From assembly GCA_054601695.1 (NCBI GenBank), contig BAAHQB010000343.1, positions 1-64,000 on the forward strand: a DNA stretch of 64,000 bases, given 5' to 3'. The notes beneath the pieces are model-generated. The model made no database searches, was not told where the DNA came from, and saw nothing but the letters and a program-made list of their open reading frames with translations. A program made the translations under genes and the position numbers. Positions 1 to 63,940 of the stretch are shown here, piece after piece (positions within the stretch are counted from its first letter, which is position 1; each line of letters opens with the position of its first letter). The DNA is from Amorphochlora amoebiformis. Its lineage: Eukaryota; Cercozoa; Chlorarachniophyceae.

Positions 1-227
1 AGGGTTAGGATTGTAGACAAATAGACCATTTAGAGTCAGATTCTTTTTGCAGTTTTTGCCTTAAAAAAGGGTTAGGATTGTAGATAAATAGACCATTTAG
101 GGTCGGATTCTTTTCGCAGTTTTTGCCTTAAAAAAGGGTTAGGGTCAGATTCTCAATAAAGGATGGCTGTGATTTCTGGCTTATTGGAACTTAGGGTTAC
201 CGTTTGGTATCATATATTTTTAATTTT

Positions 228-259
<32 letters not shown>

Positions 260-321
260 CATATATATATATATATCATATATATTATATATATATATAT
301 ATTTATAGCGTTTGGGAATAC

Positions 322-366
<45 letters not shown>

Positions 367-636
367 TATTATAAATATATATATATAGTTTATATGTTAT
401 ATTTAGAAGTGGACATGGAGACATGGCATCAGAGGGTGTTGTTATTTACTTATAGACGGTAACACATATACGCTAACAGATATACACATTAAAACACATA
501 TTATTATAAATTAACATTTGTTGTTATTTACTTATAGACGCTAACAGATATACGCATTTGTACACATATTATTATACATTAACATTTGTTGTTATTTATT
601 TATAGACGCTAACAGATATCCACACTAATACACAAC

Positions 637-674
<38 letters not shown>

Positions 675-688
675 TTATACATATATAG
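1..688. repeat. APC2 intronic or 5' region: 69-bp direct repeat, TTAGGG-like motifs, (TA)n
   Basis: Positions 1-69 and 70-138 are a near-perfect tandem duplication (AGGGTTAGGATTGTAGA...TTTTTGCCTTAAAAA). A third partial copy starts at about 139. Two more direct repeats of about 75 bp with GTTGTTATTTACTTATAGACG lie at 435-630. The rest is (TA)n. No exon recognised; APC2 5' exons should lie further left. Confidence 0.7.
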
Positions 689-12520
<11,832 letters not shown>

Positions 12521-12867
12521 ACTGTTGCCTTTGAAAGGGCGCTTCATCTAGTTAACATGGCATTCATATGATGACACTAATAAATTTAAGTTTAGAGAAC
12601 TGGATGTCATAAGACATTTCCTCTTATCTTCTTACTAGTCTTAGACTCTTAGCTAATAGCTGTCACTAAATCATACGGTAGCCTTACTAGTCTTTAGAGC
12701 CTAGCTCTTATATATATACGATATATATATAGAGAGAGAGAGAGAGAATATATATATATATATATAGTATATATATATATATATATATCTAGAATATATG
12801 TATGTATATAAATGTCTAGATGTATATATCTAGATATCAAGATCAACTACTTCGTTAAAAATATACT

Positions 12868-12910
<43 letters not shown>

Positions 12911-12925
12911 TATAATATAATATTA

Positions 12926-12985
<60 letters not shown>

Positions 12986-13063
12986 ATATATATTATATAT
13001 ATATATATATATATCTAGATATATATTTATATATATATATAGTATATACTATTATATATCTAG

Positions 13064-13095
<32 letters not shown>

Positions 13096-13133
13096 ATTTT
13101 GATTTTATCTAGTTTATATATGTATATATCTAG

Positions 13134-13185
<52 letters not shown>

Positions 13186-13813
13186 CTAGATATAATATAT
13201 ATATATATAGTTTTTATATAGATTACCATGCCTACGGATATGTAATATGAATATACTAGTATATACGGTTTACATCATGATCATGATCTAGATGATATTT
13301 TTTATAGATACACCACTGATACTAGATGTATATATCTAGATATACTGGATATCTAGGATATACTTGATATATTATGCCTAGTGTAGATTTTGGCTCTCAT
13401 ATATTTTGCTCCATCCGATGATCCATGAGCTAGATCGGTATATGACTTTAAAGCATCATGAATTCATGTAATATTCAGAAACTTGGGTCACAATAATTAA
13501 TTAAAAAAGCAAATTATCTAGTTATGTATCAGCTTTCCGCGCGGCCAGCAATATTGCTTCACGAAATTTTTCAAAACAGAATTGACGATATCTTGGATAT
13601 CTAGGATATTACTCTAGATTACTGTTTAGTGTTGGATCTCGATAAGAATTTTCGCCAGTGTTCGGTTAATCTTAGGTCTGTTTGTAACTGGGGCTAATTG
13701 CATTCCTAAATCACTCCAAATGGGTAATATCCTGAAGGCAATCTTTAATTAAATATCGTCAATTCTGTTTTGAAAATTCCAGTGAAGCAATATTGCTGGA
13801 AAGATCTTCTTGG
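12521..13813. other. Convergent intergenic region APC2/AMPD, (TA)n with an inverted-repeat element
   Basis: No gene seen. About 12700-13240 is (TA)n with many CTAGATATATAT motifs. The right half is ordinary unique AT-rich DNA that carries the inverted repeat described separately. Confidence 0.7.
13545..13799. repeat. Inverted repeat, about 47-bp arms, 161-bp spacer (MITE-like or hairpin)
   Basis: Left arm 13545-13591 (CCAGCAATATTGCTTCAC...) and right arm 13753-13799 are reverse complements apart from a few changes in the middle. It sits 15 bp beyond the AMPD stop codon. No transposase and no convincing target-site duplication seen. Confidence 0.75.
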
Positions 13814-17340
<3,527 letters not shown>

Positions 17341-17658
17341 CTAAGAACATAAAATCAAAGCGTAAGCCTGTCAGTACTCAGCCTATGTGTTTATCTGGTT
17401 TGTTTACTCGGTTTTCAATGGCGCCAAGGGTGGACTTCCGAGCGAACTATCACAAGAAAGACAAAAATTAATGTTTTAATTCTTCTCCCTCTTTTACCCC
17501 CACGATTTTCCAGGGTGTACACATCACCTTTTTCTCACGACGGTGGTACTTTGCATTCCGTTGACCACTGCAAGGGGTATCCGGTCCGCTCCTCAACACG
17601 TTGAGGGTTTACTTTTGGTAACCCACCACGTGTCCGATATAGCCGATATCCCCAAAAA

Positions 17659-17666
17659 TATAAAAG
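17659..17666 (+). promoter_or_regulatory. Candidate TATA box of the RING-finger gene
   Basis: TATAAAAG lies 56 bp before the proposed ATG at 17722, in the 5' flank shared with the divergent AMP deaminase gene. A CACGTG lies just upstream near 17627. Placement and spacing are reasonable for a core promoter, but in this AT-rich genome a TATA match alone is weak evidence. Confidence 0.35.
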
Positions 17667-17721
17667 CCGCCAACTTTAGTTTTTCGCTGCTCATTTTCCG
17701 CGCGCTTTCTCTCCTGGGAAA

Positions 17722-19083
17722 ATGGCCGTTGAGCTTCGTCCACCTTCGTGCAGTGGCATCGGAAATGACGCCGTTGAAACGATCAAGTATTGTCTCAAAG
17801 AGTTCGAGAGGGAAATGGGCTGCGCCATCTGCCTGTCCGTCTGCCGAGATCCTCGTTCTCTACCTTGCTCCCATTTTTATTGCGCAAAATGCTTGGATAA
17901 GGTTCTTTCTCGTCGGGGTTTCTAGCTAGGGTTAACTGCTAGGGAGGACGGTGGGAATAACCCGAAAGAATCGCAGTGTAGATTCTGTATTTTACACTTT
18001 GATTATACGCTCATCAGGCGGCGAGAGGAGGGAATTCTGAATGCCCGAAATGCAAGAAGCAATGGAAACGTCGTGAGCTACAGGAGGACGACACCTTATT
18101 GCTACTCTCCGTTGCCACTCGAGATCTTCATGATGTCCTCATGGGGATGTACCAAATAGCTCCGCTCTCCCAAGGTCTGACAATCCCACTTGGTCATTCC
18201 TTACCTGATGGTTATAACCCTTTTTGTCCAGATATACCAAACGAGTTGCTGTTCAAACAAGCAAGGCGCCACATGGTTCATCTGTTTTCTATACACTTAT
18301 TCCATGTGTGCACTCGCTTTAGAATTCTCTCCCTAGCGTACAACAACCGAGAACACGGGCATTCAGCCTTCTCTCAAATTGCCACTTGTCGCTGAAGGCC
18401 ACTGCTCATCTCTTAAACCCCTATAACTATATATCACCAATCCTACCTATCCCACCCTTTGATCCTCATCCCTAAGCCCCCCAAGTAGCCTTTCGTCAGT
18501 CTACGGTTAATGGCACGTAGTGTTATCCACCCTTGACTAAAGGAATCTTATGTTTTTCAGGGGGACATCACAGCTATGATGAACAACAAAAGGAATAGGA
18601 ACACCAGCTCGAAACGGGAGGCGAACAACCTGAAGTCCAAACTACCGAACTCCTCCACCTATCCAAAGTTAGCGAGGCACAACTCCTCAACCAACGAAAC
18701 ATCGTCGAAACCCACCCATTCACCCAACCCAACGTCGTTGAACCGCACCCGTTCAACTAACCCTATTTCGTCGAATCCCACCCGCTCAACCAACCCAACT
18801 TCAGCGAAACGCAGTCCTTCACCGAAAACCCCAGCACCGATTTCCCATCAGATCTCGAAGTCCAAAGCCCTCCCGTCTCATCCCTTATCCAGACTCGCCC
18901 ACATCCGAACGAGATCTAAGATTGCGAAGGAGACGAAAAAATCATCAGGCTCATCGAAGGACGACATACTGAGTCTTAGGAAGCAAATATTAGACTTGAC
19001 TGGAGTTCATGTCCGAGGACGGCTGGCTGGCAATAAGAAAGTATGTGTCCTTATGAACTAAAAAAAAAACAATTTAGCAACAT

Positions 19084-19135
<52 letters not shown>

Positions 19136-19260
19136 CACACATATATACAGATATCATATATTTAATATATACATACAAAATCCACACACACATACAATAC
19201 ATATGTCATATATATATATTATATATATATATATATAATATATCTCTAAATATATATATG

Positions 19261-19346
<86 letters not shown>

Positions 19347-19909
19347 CATACATATAAAATATATATATATAAATATACATATATATATATATATATACAT
19401 GCATATCAAAACAGTTATTATGATATATCTGTTTCTATACACAGTTGTTGATCAAGAAGCTGAAGGAGATTAAGGAGAGGCCTCGAGGGACGCGGGCTCA
19501 ACCAATTTCAAAGAGGTCGTCGTCGGCTCAGACCCGAACCCGGACTGTAAGGAAAAGGCCTCCCACGCGTACGGGACACAGGGTGCTCCGATCAGGCGCC
19601 AAATTCCCAAAACCGCGAGTTCGTCTCAAGAGAGCGACATCAAAGCCTCGTGTAACTAAAAACTCACGTGTAACTCCAAATCCACGCGTGACTCCAAATC
19701 CTCGGGTGACTCCCAAACCGCGTGGAAAGAAGCATAGACCAATTTCGGCAACGCAGTCAGCTCCCGAGAGGATCAAAAGGCAGAGAAAGAACACTGTTCA
19801 CCATGGGATGGTTCTCCTGGATACCTGGAATTGCCCTCAGTGCACCTACCGTAACAAGGCGCTAGAGCCCGCGTGCGCTGTCTGCGATTTTGAACGTAAG
19901 TATACATGA
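17722..19909 (+). CDS. RING finger plus RanBP2-type zinc finger protein
   Basis: Probably a ubiquitin E3 ligase; substrate unknown. Exons 17722-17901, 18018-18174, 18574-19040, 19445-19909 give 422 residues. The RING is C3HC4, split by intron 1: C34, C37, C49, H51, C54, C57, C69, C72. The middle is basic and low-complexity (Ser/Thr/Asn/Pro/Lys), then comes a patch of repeated RVTPNP-like units. The end is a RanBP2 zinc finger with W396, C398, C401, C412 and C415. The intron 2 acceptor is placed at CACAG|CT (18571-18573) because the nearer TTTTTCAG would put a TAG in frame. The final GAAC|GTAAGT is a perfect donor, so the mRNA may continue past the TGA. The ATG sits in a good context (GAAAATGG), 56 bp after a TATAAAAG. 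RING first and RanBP2 last is the reverse of MDM2. Orthology not recognised. Confidence 0.7.
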
Positions 19910-20027
19910 TTATAACTTTAAGTCGATGTTGCCACTAAGCCACAAAAAATAATTTACACTATGAAATACATATATGTACGTATACCTAAATAAATACGAA
20001 TAAATTTAGTGTATATGTGTATGTATA

Positions 20028-20069
<42 letters not shown>

Positions 20070-20184
20070 TATATATATATACATATATTATATATATATA
20101 TATATATATATGTATTACATATATATATATATATATTACATTTAAATATATATATATATATATATGAATACTATATATATCTAG

Positions 20185-20227
<43 letters not shown>

Positions 20228-20409
20228 CGTATTTTATTATTATTATAATTATTATTATATATATGAAAATACACATATATAATATATAGTTACACAATTT
20301 TTTTTATATATATATGCATATTTAATATACATTTGATAATTTCAATGATAAATAAAATTACTATTATACTGTACGCTACACATATCCTAGATATCTAGAA
20401 AATACATCG

Positions 20410-20492
<83 letters not shown>

Positions 20493-20803
20493 TAGATATA
20501 ATCAGATAATACTATGACTATTATTAGTACTAACCATACTGGTAACGAATTAAGTACCAGTATGAAAACAAACTCTGAAACAAATGTATGGGTTTCTTAC
20601 TATTATCACTTAATATTAGTAAAGTTTATATAAATATCCCAATGTATGCATATCCGCAGCTATATCAAATAGTTTCGCTGTGATTATGGCAAGATATTAT
20701 TGCGGGCATGCATCAAACCACTACAATGAATGCCGACACCTATATGAGGCAACTATTCTCCTCCACTATAAACTGAATCCAAGTATTATCCTCGAGTACC
20801 TTC
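19910..20803. other. Convergent intergenic region RING gene/spondin gene
   Basis: AT-rich, with (TA)n at 20030-20260 and 20410-20490. No exon-like or GC-richer segment apart from the last 100 bp before the spondin stop codon. Confidence 0.6.
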
Positions 20804-21694
20804 CTACCATTTCTCAGTAATATAAACCCTCACCATCGGGTTCCTCCAGTCATATCGGTTTGCAGCCAACGGGTTTCCACTCACCCCCAGGTCGATTGCC
20901 GGAAGGGTTTTTCCCTCGTTGATGCCGAAGAATCCACGGTGGACGTGAACATAGTTCTCAGCACCATCCGTATCGCGTAGATTACCACTACCTGCAGGGC
21001 AAGCAGGCCCGGGAATGAAGCTGCAGAGCTCATTGTTGTCCTCACTTCCAGCGTCAAGACCGGGCAGGTAGAATGTCGATCCTTCGGGATCCACCTCAAC
21101 CCCATTCAGAGACACAAAGGCATCGTTGGTGTTGACCGCCATAGTGGCCAGGGACAGGAGCATATCTGGAGACAGGGAAACGTTGAATGTGGTGAAGCCC
21201 CCTGGAGGCACAGGACCGCCGACAGCAAAAGCAGTCTTGACTCCCTCGGCATCCTTGAACTTGGTCACCAAGGGCCCCGGGTTGCCGTCCTCAGCGAGGA
21301 TTGCGAGCTCCGCGGAGGCGGGCTTGTTGAATTGGAAGAGAGGCTCGGTCTTATCGTCGTGCGTCATGACGAAGATCCCGCTCAGAGGCTGGCGAAACGC
21401 AAGGTTGTCGATTCGGACTGTATAGTCGCACTTGTCGTCAACATAGTACCTGCCCTCATCGCCCATCTTGCATGACTCACAGTCACTAAAGTGCTTGAAC
21501 CTGTAGCGGCCACGAATGCATTCCTTGTAGAACACAGTGTTCCTGGGTGAGCAAATCGTTGACCCGGCCTCGCAGCCGTGGCCGCGGCCTTGGAGATCGA
21601 CTGAAGAGCGACTTGGCAAAGGTTCGCTGATAGAGTCGGCATGCGCGGTCAAGGCGGCTAGGATCACGAAGAGGGATTGGGAGAGGGTTGTCAT
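20804..21694 (-). CDS. Secreted spondin-domain protein
   Basis: Intronless, 296 residues. I chose the methionine at 21694 because it begins MTTLSQSLFVILAALTAHA, a clean signal peptide; an upstream in-frame ATG at 21790 would bury it. After a Cys-rich segment (residues about 37-75, at least seven cysteines) comes a spondin_N-like fold of about 200 residues: YTVRIDNLAFRQPLSGIFVM, then the ASAELAILAEDGNPGPL block, a Gly/Pro loop, and DWRNPMVRVYITEKW at the C-terminus. Spondin_N domains occur in animal matrix proteins and in standalone secreted proteins of bacteria and algae. The role here is unknown; cell-surface or extracellular location is inferred. Unusually for this window there is no intron and the base composition is GC-richer. 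Confidence 0.72.
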   Translation of the reverse strand: MTTLSQSLFVILAALTAHADSISEPLPSRSSVDLQGRGHGCEAGSTICSPRNTVFYKECIRGRYRFKHFSDCESCKMGDEGRYYVDDKCDYTVRIDNLAFRQPLSGIFVMTHDDKTEPLFQFNKPASAELAILAEDGNPGPLVTKFKDAEGVKTAFAVGGPVPPGGFTTFNVSLSPDMLLSLATMAVNTNDAFVSLNGVEVDPEGSTFYLPGLDAGSEDNNELCSFIPGPACPAGSGNLRDTDGAENYVHVHRGFFGINEGKTLPAIDLGVSGNPLAANRYDWRNPMVRVYITEKW

Positions 21695-29534
<7,840 letters not shown>

Positions 29535-29852
29535 TCTTTTTTTTTGGATTCCGGGAATCTATTTGAATCCCGGGATTACATTCCTGGATTCCGGGGATCC
29601 CTCTGATTCCCGGGTTCCCAGCAGAGGATCCCCGGGATCTTCGGTATCCAGGCAAAAAAAGGCTCCGTCTGGTCTGTGGCTCCCCGCGTCCCTCTGTTGC
29701 TCCCCCCCGAGCACTCACAGAGCGCACTGCATCCGAATATCGCAGTCATTTCGGCCAAACACTCGCCTATCGACTGCCGCAGGGCCTCCGCGTCGCAGAG
29801 ACCCTCGCGCTCCGTCGTCACCGCTGTATTTGCTCTCGCCGCGTCCGTCGGC
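29535..29852. promoter_or_regulatory. Divergent promoter between NOL-like and TyrRS genes
   Basis: 318 bp separate the two outward-facing start codons. The stretch is GC-rich against the AT-rich background. Its left part (29540-29660) holds degenerate repeats of a GATTCCCGGGAT/CCCGGGATTC palindrome-like motif; the right part is Cys/Pro-rich if translated and could be 5' leader of either gene. No clear TATA box seen. Confidence 0.5.
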
Positions 29853-42102
<12,250 letters not shown>

Positions 42103-42468
42103 GTTGCAGGTGATGCTCAAATTTTATTAAGTTTATCTAGTTTATCACGGCCGCAAATCAAGCTGTAGAATCCAAGTCAGAGTTTACCTAGTTTACTAGC
42201 TTATAATTATAAAATCGGATATGTCAAGGTAGCAAGTCTATCAGACTCATCATCGTGTCGTCTCAGACTCTCAGTTAATACTAGAATTATATTCTAGTAA
42301 CTAGAGTATCTGGATCTTTTAGACTATAAGTTTAAATCTCATATTCATATATATATATATATTTGTGATACATATATGTGTATGTGTGTATATTCTAGAT
42401 ATTATGAAATATATAGGATAAGTATACAATATATCTATATATATATATGTATATATACTAGATATATA

Positions 42469-42505
<37 letters not shown>

Positions 42506-42749
42506 TAACATACACACATATAAACATATAGTTATATATATATATTATATATATATATATATGATATGTATATTTCGGTTTGCCATAGGATCCAAGTATG
42601 CTCGACATGCATATACTAGATATAATTATCTTCATGTACAAATCATGCATGGGTCGATAGCCTACATAGCTGTCCGACACGTCACCAACACTAAAAAGAC
42701 GTGATTATCTGTGCTCAGTGACTGGATCCAGACGTCCGTGTCTATCGTT
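42103..42749. other. Convergent intergenic region TyrRS/SDR
   Basis: AT-rich unique sequence with short (TA)n around 42345-42560. No exon recognised. Contains both 3' UTRs. Confidence 0.55.
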
Positions 42750-47857
<5,108 letters not shown>

Positions 47858-47895
47858 GCATCATACGAATTGGATGGATTAGAGCTGGTTGATAG
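47858..47895. promoter_or_regulatory. 38-bp gap between divergent start codons of SDR and REEP genes
   Basis: The proposed ATGs of the minus-strand SDR (47857) and the plus-strand REEP gene (47896) are 38 bp apart. If both starts are right, the promoters must overlap the opposite gene's first exon, or the SDR starts at a downstream ATG (M14 or M27). No TATA motif is visible in the gap. Confidence 0.5.
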
Positions 47896-49350
47896 ATGGC
47901 GTCGGGGCAGGCCGCTGAGGAGGATAAAGGGTGGTTTGAAGGCATCTATGAATTTACAGGCGTGCAATCATTTTATGTCATCCTGGGGCTTTCGATCGTA
48001 TCTGGATCCACGCTGATTCGTACGTTTGGCTTCGGATCGTTCGGGTGATTGTTTCCGACGACAGTATCCCGATCTCGTGGGCTGATATGTTGTCGAATAA
48101 CCTCTAGACACTTCGCGACGTTCCTATATCTCGTGTACATGACCTTCAAAGTCCTTCAAGAGAGACATGGGCGGAGTAACGACAAGATATACTGGTGGGA
48201 GCTGCTTTGCCGGGAGGGATCAAGGGTTGTGGATGCAGAGAGGGGCAGTCACAAAGCAAACCAGAGATAATGAGAGAACTAATGAAAATCTATCGTAGAG
48301 ACAGTTTGGGGAAGATGGAGTGAGAGTTGAAAATTGAGCCTTGACAACACAGGTTGATGTACTGGGCGTTCTATGGGATTTACACACTCTTCGACGTCAT
48401 CACGGAGCTTCTATTTTACTGGTATAAACTCACCTCTCTTCTATGAAGGCTGTCCTGAGGTGTGGGAATACTAGGATTCCGTATCTGGAGGTGTACAAGC
48501 TGATATTTCTCGCGTGGTGTTTGCTGCCCCAAACCAGGGTAACATCAATTGAATGTGTCACCTCAGCTCACGGACACTCCACTGACGGGCTCGGGGTTGT
48601 GGAGAGTGCATTTGGGGACTTAATGCAGAAGATTTGTAGGATTTTGTAGGATGTTGTGTCAGAAGCTAAGAACGGGTACAACTTTGTTGTGAACTGATTT
48701 TTCTTCATCTGTCGCTTTGTTGTGCTACCTTCCCTCCCCATATGTCCATCTCTTCTACTTACAGGGTGCACAACAAGTTTATTATCTAATAATACACACT
48801 ATACTGAGCCAAAATGAAGAGGAGATCGATGGCGCCATTGCAGCTGTCAGGGACTCTATATCACAGGTGGGAGTGTTTTGCGCAGTGATGTTTGTTCATG
48901 TTTATAACCAGTGATCTTTTTCACAGGTCATGACTGAAATAGGTCAGCTCGGTCTAGAATTTATAATGGAGTTTATGGCGTCTATGGTAGACTAGATTTA
49001 AAAAATCAACTCAGTCTAATCATCTCGATCTTTCTCTCTCCTTTCTGTGACTCTCCTCCTACTTTTCTCCCTCTCTCTCTCTTTCCCTCACTCTCTCTCT
49101 TTATACCTTGTTTCTACCCTTTCAATCTCTCTCTTCAACTCTCTCTCTCTTTTCATCTATCTCCTCCCAGCTACATCCTCTGAAACTATATATCCCGTTT
49201 TCTCAGGGAGTGAACATCTTCCAAGTCTTCTCCCAGTTTCTCTTAGCTGCCGCGTCAAGGCCCAAGGAAAGGAGGCGTAGGATACACGAGATTAAAGAGG
49301 AGGATGAGTTCGAGGAAGCGTCCAATAGCGAGTTCGCCTCTGCTAGCTGA
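47896..49350 (+). CDS. TB2/DP1/HVA22 family protein (REEP/Yop1-like)
   Basis: An ER membrane-shaping hairpin protein by family. Exons 47896-48044, 48108-48194, 48353-48421, 48475-48538, 48765-48866, 49207-49350 give 204 residues and TGA, all in phase. Hydrophobic segments: FYVILGLSIVSGSTLI (about 25-40), HFATFLYLVYMTF, LMYWAFYGIYTLFDVITELL and the family core YLEVYKLIFLAWCLLPQT. Then YLIIHTILSQNEEEID matches the post-core stretch ending in a helix. The tail is charged (KERRRRIHEIKEEDEFEE), which fits a cytosolic amphipathic C-terminus. Unlike the rest of the window, its introns are short and not TA-rich. Its start codon lies 38 bp from that of the divergent SDR gene. Confidence 0.88.
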
Positions 49351-49447
49351 ATCATGCAGGGGCAGCGATCGACATTCCGTGTCAAATTTAACGTGTTCAG
49401 GATCGCTATTAATTAGGATTAATTCCTCGGATGTTTACAATGTGTAA

Positions 49448-49532
<85 letters not shown>

Positions 49533-49597
49533 ATATAAAAATCTAGATATAACTAAAAAATAATATATATATATATATCTAGATATATATATCTGTA

Positions 49598-49633
<36 letters not shown>

Positions 49634-49672
49634 GACTATATATATATATAATTATACAAGTACATATATACT

Positions 49673-49712
<40 letters not shown>

Positions 49713-49757
49713 CTGTACAAGTACATCATATATATATATATATAATTTATATATATC

Positions 49758-49793
<36 letters not shown>

Positions 49794-49928
49794 AGATACA
49801 TATACTAGATATATCTAGTATATATCTAGAAATAAACATATCTAGCTACGCTGTACGAAAACACCCTATATATACATATATGCAACTTTGAAAAAAACTT
49901 TAACTTCTTATAATTACTAAATTATAAT
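49351..49928. other. Convergent intergenic region REEP/FTSJ1
   Basis: Mostly (TA)n with CTAGATATAT motifs (49450-49830), otherwise AT-rich. Nothing coding seen. Confidence 0.6.
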
Positions 49929-53150
<3,222 letters not shown>

Positions 53151-53295
53151 TACTCGGAAGGAACTGTACAGAGCCCGAAACACGCCCTCTTCTCACCCGC
53201 TTCGGTCGACACACACCGATAAGATATTTTCTAAATCTGGAATCCGAATTTTACAGCTGGATTCCGGCAAGCCGTGGCGGCTACTTGTCGAATCG

Positions 53296-53838
53296 ATGGC
53301 GTCGAAAACCTTCGCGTACGTGGTGACTGTCACGAGTTGCAGCAAAAGGGACCTCTACAAGGTCTCGCAACAGATGTGCCGCTGTCTCGAAATCAACTAC
53401 AGACTTCACCGCAGCCTAAAACGCTCGTTCCCCAACGAATACAACCCGCCCGCCTGGCTAGCCGAGACCACCGACCCGCTTGCCTACGTCGTCGACGGCA
53501 AAAAGCAACCTACTTTCCGTAGACCGCAGAGATACACGCCCGTCCGCAAGAAATTCAGCATGATTAAGGGCCCTTTCGTTCACAAGAGGAGCGGAGAACA
53601 CTTTGTGTATATGCAGCACAACGCCGAGATCAAGTTTGAGGTTGGAACCAGACCGGATATCCCTTCGCGAGACGCCCGAGGGATGCTCCGGTTCCTGCTT
53701 CGAGGCCATCCCATGCCCCTGATCAACGACGGCGTCGAGCTGAGGATTGCGAGCTTGGATACGAATGAGGGGCTGAAGGGTCTGCCTGAGCATAGGCCGG
53801 GCATATTTGGAAAGCCGGTGCGTAAGCGGAAATTTTGA
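53296..53838 (+). CDS. MRPS10: Ribosomal protein uS10-like, probably mitochondrial
   Basis: Intronless, 180 residues. The start MASKTFAYVVTVTSC is preferred over the upstream in-frame ATG at 53143, which would overlap the FTSJ1 start. The uS10 pattern is visible: an N-terminal beta strand and helix (DLYKVSQQMCRCLE), the basic loop with RPQRYTPVRKKF, then the hallmark segment FVHKRSGEHFVYMQHNAEI (compare bacterial SPHVNK...REQFE) and a closing strand GVELRIA. An insert of about 40 residues and a basic C-terminal tail are typical of mitochondrial versions. It is part of the small-subunit head by family. The assignment rests on short motifs, so it is moderately sure. Confidence 0.68.
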   Translation: MASKTFAYVVTVTSCSKRDLYKVSQQMCRCLEINYRLHRSLKRSFPNEYNPPAWLAETTDPLAYVVDGKKQPTFRRPQRYTPVRKKFSMIKGPFVHKRSGEHFVYMQHNAEIKFEVGTRPDIPSRDARGMLRFLLRGHPMPLINDGVELRIASLDTNEGLKGLPEHRPGIFGKPVRKRKF

Positions 53839-54591
53839 GGCGTGTATGTGTCATCATGGTTTATATAATGGAAACTTCGGAAAATTCGTTCGGTCGGATG
53901 TGAGGCCGCGTGAAATTTGGTGCACTCTAAGATATATAGTGTGTGCACATTCTAAACATTTCCAGATTTATAATTGTGCATTTACAATTGTACCTGGTGT
54001 AGTACATACATGTGTGCATCTAGTGCATACATACCTGCATGCACATGTGTGCTTGCTATAGGTGCGTGGTATATATGCTAGCTAGATTCGAATAATCCAG
54101 TACTATAGTTAGAGTAATATTCGATATACATGCGCACATGCATGAGCCAGATATGATATAATATTATTGATTTTCTGGATATTACTAGTATTATGGTACA
54201 CTAGCCGCTGTATAACTATCATAGGCGCTATATAGCCTCGGATCTATAGAGATCATTCAATACAAGTCTAGAAGTACATAATCTAGATAATATTGTACTA
54301 TATCTAGTATATATATATAAGTTATAGAAAAGGTATCAATAGTATTCAATACTGTAGTATCATCACACATAAAACGTTCCCAATGTGCAATTTACTTACC
54401 ACGCGCGTAATTTTAAGCGCCCTATTCTGGTTGTCTGAATATCTATCTACGACATCTCCAGGCCACCTGTCGCGGCTTAGTCTGGATGTTGTTAACATAG
54501 TGTATACAAAATACATATATGTATATTATATATATATATATATATATATTTATACATGAAATAGTTTTTGTATATGTATATATACAAATAC

Positions 54592-54648
<57 letters not shown>

Positions 54649-54649
54649 A

Positions 54650-54748
<99 letters not shown>

Positions 54749-54770
54749 GCATATTATATTTTTATGTATA

Positions 54771-54825
<55 letters not shown>

Positions 54826-54832
54826 CTGACAT
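53839..54832. other. Convergent intergenic region uS10-like/DOT1-like
   Basis: 53840-54480 is unique AT-rich DNA with no recognised gene. 54520-54830 is (TA)n with TG/CA islands up to the DOT1-like stop codon. Confidence 0.6.
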
Positions 54833-63412
<8,580 letters not shown>

Positions 63413-63546
63413 CTGGTTTTTGGAAATTGTGGAGAATGTTCAGAGAAAGTTCTGAGAATGTTCAGAGATGGTTCTGAGAGTGTTCAGAGAAAGTTCTGGG
63501 GGGGTGGATAGGATCTGGGTTATTAGTCTTGATATGGATTGTCTTT

Positions 63547-63594
<48 letters not shown>

Positions 63595-63611
63595 ATATAC
63601 ATATATATATA

Positions 63612-63658
<47 letters not shown>

Positions 63659-63668
63659 GTTTTGTAAC

Positions 63669-63705
63669 CTTTGCTTTTCTTCGTAGTAGGAAACGAGGCG
63701 TATAT
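63669..63705 (-). CDS. Probable upstream exon of the DOT1-like gene
   Basis: Minus-strand segment between TTAG and AAAG|GTTACA. Read in the frame that joins exon 63348-63412 it gives [12 protein letters not shown]. Another frame gives [12 protein letters not shown], which looks more like a folded protein but does not fit the next exon's phase. Exon identity is plausible; the frame is undecided. A possible further exon ([11 protein letters not shown]) sits at about 63945-63985. Confidence 0.35.
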
Positions 63706-63736
63706 CTAATATATATATATATATATGTATACATAT

Positions 63737-63780
<44 letters not shown>

Positions 63781-63819
63781 GCATTTTATGTATAATATAC
63801 ACGTATGCATTTATATATA

Positions 63820-63940
<121 letters not shown>

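Noticed and set aside
1-138. Chromosome end (telomere) at the left edge.
   Set aside because: Only isolated AGGGTTAGG motifs inside a 69-bp duplication, and APC2 must continue to the left.
13545-13799. Transposon with a coding region.
   Set aside because: The spacer is 161 bp with no ORF. Only an inverted repeat is supported.
18574-18930. Alternative genetic code (TAA/TAG as Gln), because a second frame reads [13 protein letters not shown], with stops aligned to Gln codons in a repeat.
   Set aside because: The other frame is fully open, splices in phase and continues into the RanBP2 exon. TyrRS, APC2, FTSJ1 and AMPD end at TAG or TAA exactly where their families end.
49047-49350. Ser/Leu-rich ORFs beside the REEP last exon.
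   Set aside because: They are frame shadows of the exon and of a CT-rich intron tract.
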